This document shows, piece after piece, positions 11,141-23,062 of a stretch of 64,000 bases of DNA (positions are counted from its first letter, which is position 1; each line of letters opens with the position of its first letter). The stretch is from Tribonema minus (lineage: Eukaryota > Sar > Xanthophyceae > Tribonematales > Tribonemataceae). Where the stretch lies: NCBI GenBank assembly GCA_017506865.1, contig JAFCMP010000049.1, forward strand, positions 124,001 to 188,000, in the 5' to 3' direction. The position numbers and the translations under genes were made by a program. Under the pieces are notes generated by a model. That model ran no database searches. It was given only the letters and a program-made list of their open reading frames with translations, and was not told the origin of the DNA.

Positions 11141-11356
11141 TGCTACTGCAACATCTCCCCCCCCCCCTGTTGCTACTAATAGGCACGTACTCCTGTCACA
11201 AGTGCCGTTGCCACCATCAACAGGCAGCACTGGCAACTGCCTGCACTACCCCACGGGTACTAGCTCGCACTGCCACTGCCCCCGCCATCACTGGCATCCC
11301 CCCCGTATCCCCCCCCCCCCACCCCGCACCCCCCCAACCCACCCCACGCTTGTCTA

Positions 11357-12672
11357 CTCGTCCCCATCACCCTCTACATCCCCGTTACCCTCAGGCCCCA
11401 TCCAATGGTACCCCGGGATGATGTCCTCCATGCCGCAGACCGCGCACACGCCACGCATGCCCATGTTGATGCCGCCGCTGCGGTCGCGGTTGAAGACCAC
11501 CAGCCCCTGATTCCCGCCGTTCGCGGCTGCCTGAATGGGGCAGACGCCGTGCGGCAGAGGGGAGTTGCACACACGATTCCTGTGGCCGTGCTGCTCGCCG
11601 CGTGGCTGAGTGCGCTGGCCACACCCCGGGCAGCAGATGGTGGTGAAAGCCTCTGGCACCACGATGATGACTGTACGGCACGCCAGCTGCCACACCACCG
11701 CCTTGGTGGGAATGGGAGGACGGCCGCGCCACGCCACCCGTGCGGCGACACCGAAGAACACGACGCGCCGTCCCGCCCGGCGGGCCCGGCGGTTGGTCCG
11801 CCACTTGCGGTGCATCTGTTTCCGCTGCCGTATGGGTCTCCATTCGGGCGGCATCCGCTGCCGTCCCATCGGCGCGATCACCTCCGCCACCCTGGCGACC
11901 GCCCTGCTGCGCGCTGAAACGGACGAACCGCTGAACACTCCGCGCAGGGTGCAGCAGCTCATCGTACATGCCGTCCTTGTGCTCAGCGAAGGTGGTGCAG
12001 TAGTCGGTGAGGACCTACACAAGGGCAGAGCGATGCAGCAAATACGCGATGCATGCACAGGGTCAGTGCTGAGCACAATGCACTCTTCGACCGTCAAGAA
12101 ACTCTGTATCGTAGACGCCGTGTTGGTGCACCAGCATGCTGACATCTGGTGCAGGCCACAAGCAGACAGGCAGCCTGACGCCACACAAGCAGGAGACTCT
12201 GGGGCTGGAGCAGAGCAGGTGCCTAAGTGAGGGCTGCACTCAGTCTAAGCTTAGCCTACTCCTTGCCCCAGCTCACCTCAATACCACAGGTGCGCGTGTG
12301 CTCCCCCGCCAGCGCCGTGCGCGCATCTCTGTACTCGTTGTTGGCAGTGCGGGTGGACAGCGCCCATGTGCGGTACAACTCGCCGGACACCTCGAGCACC
12401 TCCACACGCTGACCCGGCGGGTCGAGCACAAAGTCTGCCGCATTTTCGCGTCGCCAATGCTTCCCATGGGCAACAGCTCCACTAACCGCAAGCACCTGCC
12501 CGGGGTCGGCGCCAGTCACCGCGACACCGTTCAGAGCCTTCAGGCGCATCCGGGAGTCAGCGGGGCCATAGCCCACAGGGTCAGCCCCCACCTCCCTGTG
12601 TACTTTCTCCAGGCGGAAAACTCCGTTGCCTCCCTGCAGCACAGCCTCCAGCTGCTTGTCCTCGTACCCAAC
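11357..12672 (-). pseudogene. Fanzor/TnpB-like nuclease, locus B C-terminal half (RuvC-I to zinc ribbon and RuvC-III)
   Basis: Exon a is 12672-12277 (132 codons, CACAG acceptor, GAG/GTGAGC donor) with VAVTGADPGQVLAVSGAV, the RuvC-I strand and DPG. After a 262-bp intron, exon b starts at 12014: VLTDYCTTF, ELLHPARSVQRF; then a frame change at about 11930 and VARVAEVIAPMG, a basic run, RRVVFFGVAARVAWRG, VIIVVPEAFTTICCPGCG, GHRNRVC, NRDRSGGINM and an acidic tail to the stop near 11357. The order RuvC-I, central strand, C-x2-C zinc ribbon, NRDx4N (RuvC-III) is that of TnpB/Fanzor. The Glu in VVPEAF just before the ribbon matches the relocated glutamate described for Fanzor RuvC domains. One frameshift and the missing N-terminus mark a pseudogene. 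Upstream exons do not lie on this strand to the right. Confidence 0.75.
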
Positions 12673-12684
12673 CTGTGACATCAC

Positions 12685-14878
12685 ACAACACAGCCGCCGG
12701 CAGGGGGCAGTCAGTCAGACTGAGTACTGCCCAATCTTAATTCTAACCCTAAATGTATGGCATGGTGTTGAAAGCTGAAGCCCATAGCGCATGCACTGGA
12801 TGCGTGGGTGCACGAATGAATGCTGGTAGTTTCATTTGGCATCAAGGTTGGGCAACTTCAAGTTGAAGTGGCAATGCTGCTGAATTGCCAGGTACAGTAT
12901 GCTTGTGCTAGTAGAATGTGACTGGTGTTCTGAACTCTTGAAGGTTGACACTGTTGTGCGCAAATTCTTAAGAAACAACAAACTACCCAAAGTTTGTCTT
13001 CAGATTTGGATAATCTTTACATGAAATCAGATTATACGTTGCTATACGCAGTATACTAGTTGATATTAACATATATGTCATAATCATACATCTCACGGAA
13101 TGTAGGAAATCTTATTGTACGCTGGGGCGGCATCACTGTGTCAGCATGAAGGTTGGTGTTGCAATTACTGCTGGTGCTGCAATTACTGCTGGTGCTGCAA
13201 CACCGATGGCCAAGGCACATGGCTCCAGTCTCAGACCACTAGTAGCCAGCATAATACTTTGATGAAACAAAACAGTCACTGTGACATTTTGAAGTCACCG
13301 CAGGTCAACAGTCAGTCTGTACGTCCATTAGAGGTTCAGGTGCGACAACACCTTGACAATCATCATTCAATGTGCAGCAGAGGTGCTGATGAAAGGAAGC
13401 CAGTCAGGTGGTGCTGTTGTCGCTCACTGCGACCCCCGTCATAACTTCGGTTGGCCTTCACCATTATGGTAACCATTTGCACTGCTGATGAAACAAGCAA
13501 GCGTACTGAAACTTTAACGGCGCCATCATGGCCTCACAAGGCCACAGGCCTGATCAGAGAGCTCACAACAGCCCTTTCTGGGCATCGCATAGCTGATCTT
13601 ACAGCTATGTGGGCCTTGCATCAAAAACAGTACATGTGGCGCCAGAGCCAGGGACACGCAGCCTGACACATTCTGCATGTCTGTGAGAAATCACCGGCGC
13701 TACAAGTGGCCTGTGAGTTTTCTCTGCCCTTTGGGCGCTATATGTATTACCTGTGTGGGCGCTATGCAAATTGCTTGTGTGGCTTCGTTGCTCACAAATG
13801 CATGGCTACGCATCAACCTTCTACCGCGCCTAGGCAGCGCAGAGCGCACCGGTTGTATTTGCCTTACATGCCTGATATATACACATACATTGGCATCTAC
13901 CAAGGTACATGTGTGACGAAGCTTACACGGTCCACACAAGCTGGCACAACATCATGATGATCATGCTCACACACCACACACCACAACAGCACGAGTTGCT
14001 AGAACATGAAACGAAAGGTAACTGCTTGGGATGCAAGGCGTTTGGAACCTCTCTCGGTTGGACCAAGCTGACTGGATGTTAACGCACAGGTTTTCTAGTG
14101 TTAGCTCCTGGACTTGTCTGCAGCTAACTGCATTGCCGACAGATGACCAATGCTAATTTGTGAACACGAAGGTTCTCTGGCTACAGAAGCAACAAATTTT
14201 GTGTTGTCCCTGCTTGTAGGATTTTTCAAAGGCAAAAGTCACCAGAACCGGAACATGTCCTCATTAGAAACAAGAGGACAAACGTGTTAAAAGTACCAGT
14301 TTTCCATCGCACCTCAACTTGAAAGATGTGACTCTCCGCGCAGTTCTGGGGAGTAAACTCTAGGTGTGCTGATACAGAGACTAGGTGTGCGGCGCTGATA
14401 CAGAGACGACAGGTGCGGACTCGCTGAGGTCACAAATTGCTGATGGTGCTGTCGCCTGCTGTCTTTGTGCACCACTTCGGTGCAGTGTTCGCCGCTACAG
14501 TATGTTTTAGTTCTCCTGAGGCTGCAGTGTCTCACGACGGCCGCAGTGTCCGACCGATTATCCTCGTCGTTTCAGGTGTGGACACGTCGCCATGCTTGCA
14601 AGGCTTCTTCGCTTTCCGTATCGCATCGCATCATCTTATCGCATCGCCCGTGCAGCATTCAGCATCGCTTTTTCGCATAATATCCATTAATGGGATTCGC
14701 AGATTTTTGTGAAAGTGGCAATCCCATTTGTCAGCCCCAGCACCCCATGTTTCAAGCTCCCAGTACATCCACTTTGACTCGTGATCAAACCACCTGTGCC
14801 TAATTATGTGCCCACGCCATCAGTCACAGCCTGTCTCTATGTGTTGTCTCCTCCACATGGTGCAGCGATTTTCACATT
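12685..14878. other. Spacer between the two Fanzor-like halves
   Basis: No coding sequence can be supported. It contains an 18-bp tandem repeat (gctggtgctgcaattact, about 2.5 units) at 13157-13201, an AT-rich patch near 12960-13110, and a near-palindrome caacttCAAGTTGAAG at about 12847. If the N-terminal half has been inverted, one breakpoint should lie here. Confidence 0.4.
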
Positions 14879-17115
14879 ATGGCGGACCTGGTCGAGAGGC
14901 TCATCAACAGGTTCGGGCAGGCGGCGGTGAATACTGCCCAGGGGCACGAGCCCTCACACACACGCCGGCTGCACGAGACTCTGTTGCGGACCTTCGAGCG
15001 AAGGCGACGCATCCTTGGAGCGGATCAAGGCGTAAAGCTCAGGCACAAGACCGTCTCTTGCAGCCTTGCAAAGGTCCTGCAGCGGCACCCTAGCCTTGAC
15101 ATCGCCCAGACGCTCCAGGAGGCTGCAGTTTACGTGGGGAAGGTGCGGCATCTGGCCTCCTTGCTGGCCAATTACATCTGCACGTGGAAGCTACATCACG
15201 GACAGCCCTTCCCAGACGCCACGCAGCGCTTCTATATGGAGTGTTCTACCTGTTTTGTGAAAGGAGCGGGGGCAGGTTACACGAACGGAGCAGGACCTGG
15301 AGCTGCTCAGGTACAAATACACAGTCTTCACCTTCTTCGCAGCTTGACTTTAAACCGGTACGGTGCAGTAGGCGTCACCATTCGCTGCGCATCAGCACAA
15401 CAACAGTGACTGTTTCTGCATTTAGAAAAAGCGCATGCTGCTGCCTCAGGCGCAAGATATAACTTTGATCAGCGTTGGAACTCACGTAGGACTTTAGCAG
15501 TGTCGCATGACTTGTTGTTCGTCCATGGCTCACGACCTTATCTGAGAAGGATGTGCATGTTGAGCCATTCATGCATGCTTGTCAAACAGTGTCGTGAAGG
15601 CAGCCTTCCATCCAGCACATGATGACCTTGTCGACCAGTATGCCAACAGCCTCACAGTACCTGAATGACTTGCGCAACATGCCTGGAGATGTCACCTGTG
15701 CGAGTGGTACTGACACTCGCACTGACCAGAATGCAAATCTTAATCAATCTGTGATCATCACAGCTGGCTACTCTGGTTACAGCGCTAGTCAAGACAATCA
15801 AAGTCAGGGCGACGGTCAACCCATTCATATCGAGTGACACGTGCTCCTCGTGTGCTTCCTGTTGCGCAGGTGCCCCCCTCGACGCTTCAACGATTCCAGT
15901 ACCTGCGCCACAACAGCAATCTGCAGGCCCTGCAGGCCACCTGGCCGCCTTGGCGCCTGCATGAGGTCTTCCTCTATGTGGCCAAGGACATGGCGACGGT
16001 TGCCAAAACGTACATACAGGTGCACTTCCAGCGGCGGCGCTTGGCCATCACGTACTGGGCCCTGTTCCAAGCCCTGCGGGCGCACATCATGAACGACGAT
16101 GATGACCCTGATACCCAAGTTGACATGACTGTGCGCCCGTTCACCAGGTGGGCGGCAAATGCCTAGTTAAATGCCCTGTATTCACAAGGTACACTGTGCA
16201 TACATTTGCAAGCAGTTTCTGGAACGGCTCGCATCCTCTCATCAGCACCATGGCATTTGTGCAAGTGATGCGGGTGTCTCAACGGCTCACATTTCTGCTG
16301 TTTTTGTGGTGCACTACGTTCGGCGTGATGTAACCTGGACAGGGGCTGGGTGCAGGCTGCGTCCACACTTGCGCCAGCCCTGCATGGCAGAGGTGGAAAT
16401 GGCAGCAGGCAGCTGTTTTTGCCATTGAGCAAAGTGGTAGTGGACAACTTCAACTTACTTGTTGGTTCAGCCACTCGCTGCATGTATGCGCCTTATTCTG
16501 TCCCTACATGCAAGAAAGTTGATGTGTGATGGCCTGCTCAGACTAATCAGCCCGCAGTCTGGATGTTCTTGACTTGGCCTTCTAGCCAGGCTTGGATGTG
16601 GTCTTCAGGTACAGTTAGAGTGACAGTGCTTGTTTGCCACCCAACTTACGGACTCGCCCTTCTCAAATTGATTGCATGTGATGCTCCCAGGGCCGTACAT
16701 GACTTGGCTGAGCTGGTGACCACCTATGCCGGCAATGACCTGCACGGGGAGCTGCAGGCACGCCTCAACCAGCTGGGCTTCAGGGGCACAGAGCTGGACG
16801 ATGACGGAGACGTGCAGAGGGCGCCGATTACCTCAAGATCCTGGACATCTGCGAGACGGTGCACCACTCGCCCGACGGCGACAGCGACGCTAGCAAGCGC
16901 CGGCTTTTGGCACAGCTGCAGCAGCTCTATGTGGAGACCGACCGCACAGACTACCGGGATCTGATGCCGGGGCTTTTCGAGCAGTTTCCTGATGATGCCG
17001 CAGCGCGCCGCGAGAACAGGGACGCTGTGTGGGGCCTGCTGCCGGTCCCTCCAAAGCTCACTGCTCCCCTCCCCCGCTTCAAGCCCCAGCCGGCATTCAT
17101 CCGCATCGACCGCAC
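14879..17115 (+). pseudogene. Probable Fanzor-like N-terminal half, locus B, opposite strand
   Basis: Three phase-consistent exons: 14879-15310 (ATG start, 144 codons, CAG/GTACAA donor), 15870-16147 (CGCAG acceptor, ends phase 2) and 16691-17115 (CCCAG acceptor; AG|G restores Arg). Exon 1 reads LASLLANYICTWKLHHGQP then FYMECSTCF, like the 'lLln.yl.r.le.g.p.p.l...ff' helix of Fanzor N-termini; exon 2 is helical; exon 3 ends LLPVPPK...FKPQPAFIRIDRT, like the 'll.P.r...P..I.IDt' segment that precedes the RuvC domain. A one-base loss near 16823 breaks exon 3. The donor GTGAGT at 17116 leads into repeat, not into a RuvC exon; the RuvC half lies to the left on the other strand. Family call is by pattern only. 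Confidence 0.5.
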
Positions 17116-17119
17116 GTGA

Positions 17120-17613
17120 GTTGCCAACACGCTGCCACATCTGTCTCATAGCTGTTGTTATCAGGTCCTTCGCCCTTCAAGTTGCTTGAAGTTCACTGAC
17201 CAAAGTTGACAGGGGCACGGCGTACGCGTGCATATGGGTGCTCTAGGGCTGCAGGCATAGCCCCGCTGCGTAGCGCCTGTGGACAGGATGAGCACGCTTA
17301 GCCTAGTAATGCTGTAGTAACACACTACAGTACATACAGATGTCCTATTAGCTTAGCTGCTGGTAGCAGCACACTGCAGATGTCCTATCAGCGCGCTTAA
17401 CCTGTCACTCTGTCAACTGTTGGTGTGACAATCATGATCTCGTCACTCTCATACGCGTGATATGGTGATCACTGAGCGGCTGTCTGAGTCAGCATTATAT
17501 GCTGAAACCTGGCAGTCACAGGCAAATGTGATGATTGAGATTGTCATAGGCTCAAACCGGTTGGTTGGTTCCATGCTTGCATACATGTAGTATGCGTCCA
17601 TCGCATTGCATTG
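17120..17613. other. Intron-like or breakpoint spacer
   Basis: Follows the unused splice donor at 17116. It contains a short duplicated phrase (gatgtcctat...agcttag / gatgtcctat...agcgcgctta, about 17338-17400) and no exon that continues the upstream frame. Confidence 0.4.
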
Positions 17614-17616
17614 GGT

Positions 17617-17843
17617 AGCTGGTGTAGCAAATGTACGTGTAGTGGGGTGTGGTCTGGAATGTACCCTTGAGGTTGCCAGCCCCCCACTGCTTATTCTTCA
17701 AACATTCATGACCAAAGGGCCTCGGCTAACGCCAGGCATGTGTTGAACACAGGGGACCTTTGGGCAACCAGGGGCCTCCCCCTGCCTTGGGAAGGTTAAC
17801 CGCAGTCGCGCTACTCATTGCGACCCCGCTTTAATGAATCAGA
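17617..17843 (-). repeat. 225-bp dispersed module, copy 2
   Basis: Reverse complement of 10914-11140; see copies at that position and at 33578-33801. Confidence 0.85.
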
Positions 17844-18343
17844 TTAACCACATTCTTGAGGGTTAGGGTTTGACTGTGGATCATGTTCATGAATGAACTC
17901 TGGTCTGAGTCAATGGATACCCTCAACTGGCATCAGCTCATGGTCTCTAACTCCACACAAGTCTCAAGGTCTGATGCACAATCACCAGCCGTGAGGAGAT
18001 TCCACCTCCGCATCATCCAGCATCAAGTGCTACATACGGAGTATCGGCCCCCATCTTTGAGCCACATCACCACCACCACTCAGCAGAGGTACTAGCTGAC
18101 AGTGTTCAGGTGTGTGTCTCCAACTCACTGATACCTCTTGAGTCTGTGTGCTCACAGGACAGAACACTCAGTGGTATGCGCACCCTGCAGGTGTTGTCGG
18201 TACACCACATCTCGGTACCTGCACAACACTACAATAGTGATGATATGACACATTTTGTACAGTATGACACTAGTGTCGAAGAACTTGTGCATGTTGTACA
18301 ATGTTTGTACGACACTAATGTCATACGATGCCGAAATGTGTTA

Positions 18344-19665
18344 CTTCCTCTGTTTCATTTTATTAGGCTGTTCACTTTGAAACGGTGTTTTGAGGGTAAG
18401 GATGGCACTGCAGCAGCAAAGTTCAATAAGCAAAAGTGATCAGCACCCTTGAAATAGGGTAACAAACATGCCACTTCATTGCTTCTACGCTTTTGTGCGC
18501 AACCTACACGCGGACGCGATCGGAACTCGAAACCGCACCGTCCGCGTGCACATGTGCGCTTCAACAGCTACGTTCCATGGCAGTATGCCCGCTCATTCCT
18601 GGTTGTGCACCCCATGGCGGTGCACTTTGTGTTCGTTGTCCCACTGACGCTCCAGAATGAGGTCGTAGACACAAAACACAGCATATAGGGCTCATTCTAT
18701 GGGCTGCTAGTTGCAGTCAATTTCGACACCCTGTGTGCGTCTGAAGCCTGAGCATGCAGCGCACACGCAAGCACACAAATGTTGTGTGTATTTGTGTCAC
18801 CTTTGATGCTGGGGCACTAATTGCCACCCATGACAGCTTGACAACAAAAAGCGTTTAGCCATCCTGGCCGTTTTATCAACAAAAACGTCACTTCATGTTG
18901 AAGTTCACGCTGCTGTCGTTGTAGCTACAGATGTCTGCCTTTTGGGGGTGAACACAGCACCCCATGGAGCATAGTGCTAGTAAGGAAACCTTGCCTACAT
19001 GTGTCTGACTGAAAGGCTTGCATAAATGGCCTTGATTCAGTGTTACGAGGCGCTGCAGCTGAGGCAGACCGCATGAGCCCAAACACAGCAGATTTAGCAC
19101 TGTGCACAGACACAATCGACACTGCCTCCAGCATTGCGCCAGCGATGGTTGGAGGCTTGTCAGCCTTGCTGCTACACATGAACGTGCGACACAGCCCACC
19201 AGCACCGCCAGCTAGGCAGGCAGCACGCGCATCTTCTGTATTCTGGCACAGATCCTGGGAAACACATCGTGCTCCTTTGCCACCGCTGATCACGCACCAC
19301 GAGGCAGCCTGTCGCCAGTGCGCTTCACAACTGCTAGCTGCACTGCTTTACCACATTCTTCCTTAAGACTGCCATCGCTTCAATGGCCCATAGCGCGTGT
19401 GGTGCTACATGTCTTCGATGTTCAAAATCGCGCAAGTTCAAACTTGCAGTTTTGCCGTTTTTTTTCAGTCGCCCAAACCCTAATCCTCGTGTTTGCAGAT
19501 TGATAACTTCCTGTTATGTGAACCGATTTCGAAACTGATGGGTGCATGTGAAAGCCCTTAAAATTGTTTGTTGCTGACATAAGGGATGTGTGCGCCACTG
19601 GAGCTGTTTTGCTCGTCAAATATTCTGTGCAATGTGAACAGCCTAATGAAGTGAAACGGAGGAAG
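18344..19665 (+). mobile_element. Tc1/mariner-like (TA-flanked) element with 36-bp terminal inverted repeats
   Basis: Left end CTTCCTCTGTTTCATTTTAT and right end (reverse complement) CTTCCTCCGTTTCACTTCAT continue together through ...TAGGCTGTTCAC, 32 of 36 positions alike. Each end is flanked by TA (18342-18343 and 19666-19667), the target duplication of the Tc1/mariner group, and the CTTCCTCYGTTTC start recalls Stowaway-type ends. The left copy of block Y shows the empty site. No transposase motif was recognised inside, so it is probably non-autonomous. Confidence 0.75.
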
Positions 19666-19783
19666 TACATTCGAGTGGTTGTCGTTGCGACACTTTCAGA
19701 CTGTCATACGACATGTAGATTCCTTACAGCTAGATGCCAATCATCTGGGCTTTTTCGCGCCCTGAGCGAGAATTAATAAAAAG
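19666..19783 (+). repeat. Extra TA-bounded segment beside the mariner-like element
   Basis: Comparison with the left block Y shows that this 118-bp piece is also inserted sequence. It ends ...GAATTAATAAAAAG before a second TA (19784-19785). The reverse complement of that end, CTTTTTATTAATTCTCGCTC, recurs at 45277, so it is the terminus of a repeat family. Confidence 0.65.
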
Positions 19784-22459
19784 TACATTGACTCGCCAAC
19801 ACTAGTCTCGTACAAGGCACCGCAATGCATTGTATCGTAACCTTGAACACTCAGTCTAGCGGGCATGCAGAGAGCTTCTCATCGAGCCGAAATGGTTTCA
19901 GGACGCAGATATCAAACCGTATCGATTATCAATTGGAACTCTGCTTGATAATTTGATGTAGTGTCAAACGTTTGTTTGTCCTTTCAACGAACGATATGGC
20001 ATGATGCAGCAGCGGTGCAGCTGTAGCACCACAGTCAATCCAAAAGGCAAAAGTCCGCTGCGCGTTGACAAAACGTCAATGTGCGTTAATTTGGCACTCC
20101 TGCACCCCACTTAAAGTTTTGAATTGATCAGTCCTTGCGTATGCATATACAACACGGGTAAACTTGCGGGCTTTGAATGAGATCGAGGAAGCTGGGATAT
20201 GTACGAGTATCAGCTGATGGCAGTATTGAGCTGGAACAGGATGCCTACGGAGATGCTGGATCTACTTAGGGCACATGGAAGTGGCGAAGCAGTCGTGGTA
20301 CGGCAAGGTGAACATGTAGCTTTATCGCCTGCTGGTCGCCATTGTCTCTTCGGCACGGGCGTCACGCGCGGTGTGCATGAGGTTTATGCACACTCAGGAC
20401 GGGCGGCTGCCTTCAACTTGAAGGAGCGTAAGCAAGTACACCGAAGTGTGAGGGATGTACAAGGGCGCGGGCTGTGGCGCTTACGGACGGTTTCCGCACC
20501 ATGGAAATGAGGGAGGGCCTGGATCCAGACGAGTTCGTCTTTGCCCTCAGCAACCTCAGGGCAAAGCTGGCGCATTTGATGAGTTTACACAACCCTACAG
20601 CAGCAGCATCCTCCTACGTTTATGCACAGGCAGTGTCTTGGGGTCTGGTCTCCAGCATCCCCGGCAGCAGCAGGTTTCCTGCACATGCGTGCAGAGGCAC
20701 TATCCTGGGGCCTGATGGCGCCCATAATTGCCGCAACCACGCAGTTGGAGTCTTGCCCACACTAGGATGCAGTTGGAGGCTTGGGTGCATTCGTCCTCGT
20801 GAACTTGCCAGCAGCAGCAGCCGTGGCCCTTGATGCGTAGCAGCACCAAGGGGGCCTTTTCCGACATCAGTGTACGCCAGCTGACTGTGTACAGCATTTA
20901 TGGTGGACATCCAGCATCCAACATCAGCACCTAAATGATTTCAACCAGCGGGCACCCAACAGCCTGGGGATCACAGGGCAGAAGATCGCACGCTTTTACA
21001 CAGTTCAGACATGCCTGCCAATACACTTGCCACAGTGCAGAAGCGCACTGAAAACGTTGACATGAGGTGCAAGAGCAAAGGCTAATGCATTGCTATTTGA
21101 TGGCATTGTGCATGTAGCATGGCAACTCCAAAAGACATTGACCCCCAACGATGAAATTCACAAGCTCACATTTGGACTATATCTCATCCACACACTGGCA
21201 TTGCCAAAGGCAGTACAGTAACTGTTGGTGCAGCGGACACCATTGATGAATGTTCATCAAAATGCCTGGCTCTCTATGCTTCATCAACTGCTGGCATCAT
21301 TGATGCCGAAAATTGGGCTACATGCATCAAGCACGCTACTGCATAGAGCTTTCGCTGTCATTTTGAAGCAATTGCTGGTATGTGCTTGGACCATCATGAT
21401 GGCCGAGGTGGCGTCGTGTTTCATGAGTATATCCGCCTCCGGTCGTGTCACCAAGGTGTCTTTTGTGGGTGGCCCCACCTGCACCGTGCAGCTTGCGTCG
21501 ATGTGTGCGAAAGTATTTGCACGTCACACCAAATGCCTTGCCATTTGCTGGACAGAACTCGTGCATAGGCCCAACAACTGGCTCATGTGACTCTTGGGCA
21601 TTGACCATGAGGTCCGTGTCACTGTGGTCGCCGTAGGATCCGTATGACAGCAACCTTGGATCATAAGCGCGCTGCCAGTAGGTGAGTTCTGACCTGCACA
21701 ATAGTTGCAAGCAATTGACAGGTTACATTGACGGGACGTGGGGTGCAACGGGCCTCTCTAAGACTGCAAAACGTTATCTCGGGAGGGTTAGGTCACCCAA
21801 CATTGAGTACCAATGGGCGTCAATGATTTTCTTGGCAAGGGTTGGGGGGCGAGGCGTCTGCGCCAGCAAGGGCTCGCTGCTGCCCCTGACCTCCTAAGTG
21901 GGACGAATGTCGGCACTCGCTCATAATGATGTGTATGACTGTGCCAAAGTGCAGCACCTACACACGTGCGAGCCAGCTGCTGCCACTACGGGCAGCCGAA
22001 CCCACACACACTGATGGCAGCTCCCAAACAATGTTCCTTTGTATGCTACGTGGAGGATTGACTCGATTTAGCATAACGCATAGAGTGAGGCCAGCGGCAG
22101 ACCTTCAAGTTGATGCTGGGCCGGTGCGTGGACAAGCACAGCCCCTGCCAGGCATGCAGCTGCACAATTCTCTAGCACAACCTGTGCCCAATCTTCTGAG
22201 ACCATGGCCAATGATTGCAACCTGTGGCCATGCTGCGTCCTCCAAGCGTTGATCAACAACATGCTCAGGGCGCACCGCCAGCACACACAGACATGTGTCA
22301 GTGGTCAACAAGATGCTCAGGGCGCACCGCCAGCACACATCGACGTGTGTCAGTGGTGTGATGCTGGCGTAATGTACACGCCTTTTCGTCCGGTATCTGA
22401 AGCAGGCATGGTATGCTGACAGCACAGTACAGTCAGCATCTGGCATCTGTATCAGGTAC

Positions 22460-22922
22460 TATATGCCATTGCAGCACGCCAGTTTTAACTGCAGAATATG
22501 TTTCCGTGATCACTGTGCCGCGTGCAGCAGTCCAGGACACATCGGGAACCGGGTCATGAATGTTTGTCCAATCACTCTCCATGCCCAAATGGCAGTGGCT
22601 CTGGGCCCTTTTGCTGCCACCTTGCTGACCTCAGCTTGGTGCCCAGGTCCGGCATAGCAAACTGCAAGTTTGTTCAATACACAAGCGTCACACAGAGATT
22701 CATTTTTGCAACGACTCTCACAACAGTCGCTGCTTTAACCTTGAGGAGGCCCTACAGCGGTTAGATTTCTATGGAATCCCTCGAACGCTGTTACGGGCAT
22801 GAAGCTACAGTACATCAAGTGGATGCGGGGCAGCTGTAATGGCAACAAGCGGCGCGCTGCTGGCTTTGGTGAGCATGAAGCAAGCACAATGTCAAGCACT
22901 GATGCCAAACCATACGAACTTG
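22460..22922 (+). repeat. Block X, right copy
   Basis: Direct-orientation match of 7217-7690, starting immediately beyond the end of inverted block Y. Carries the same CAACSSPGHIGN zinc-knuckle-like frame. Confidence 0.8.
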
Positions 22923-23062
22923 CGCCTTCAGCCTACACTTGGTGCACTTGGGTCAGGGCACCTTGTGAAGGTCACAGCCTTTCAATCCCCTGCTTTGCAC
23001 TCTGCGTTACTTCGTTCCAGTGCGAAGGACCAATAGCTGACACTGCACCGTGTGACACTTAC

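Larger units (their letters stand above)
17614..22455 (+). mobile_element. Block Y, right copy, with nested insertion
   Basis: Reverse-complement match of 7738-11140. In this orientation the readable frames are plus: a 70-aa frame at 17883-18095, a 103-aa frame at 20199-20510 that ends at a frame change, then a frame at 20474-20833 containing EGLDPDEFVFALSNLRAKL, and frames at 21225-21590 and 21682-21897. The same frames with the same frame breaks exist in the left copy, so the element was already broken when duplicated. Relative to the left copy it has an additional segment 18344-19783. Confidence 0.75.

Noticed and set aside
11141..11345. C-rich stretch as a coding Pro-rich frame
   Set aside because: Long C runs give open frames by composition; it lies in the 3' flank of the Fanzor-like locus B and no motif is present.
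11357..12672. Bacterial IS605 tnpB from contamination or a prokaryotic genome
   Set aside because: The RuvC-I and zinc-ribbon parts are separated by GT-AG introns at matching positions in two loci, and the surrounding DNA is eukaryotic.
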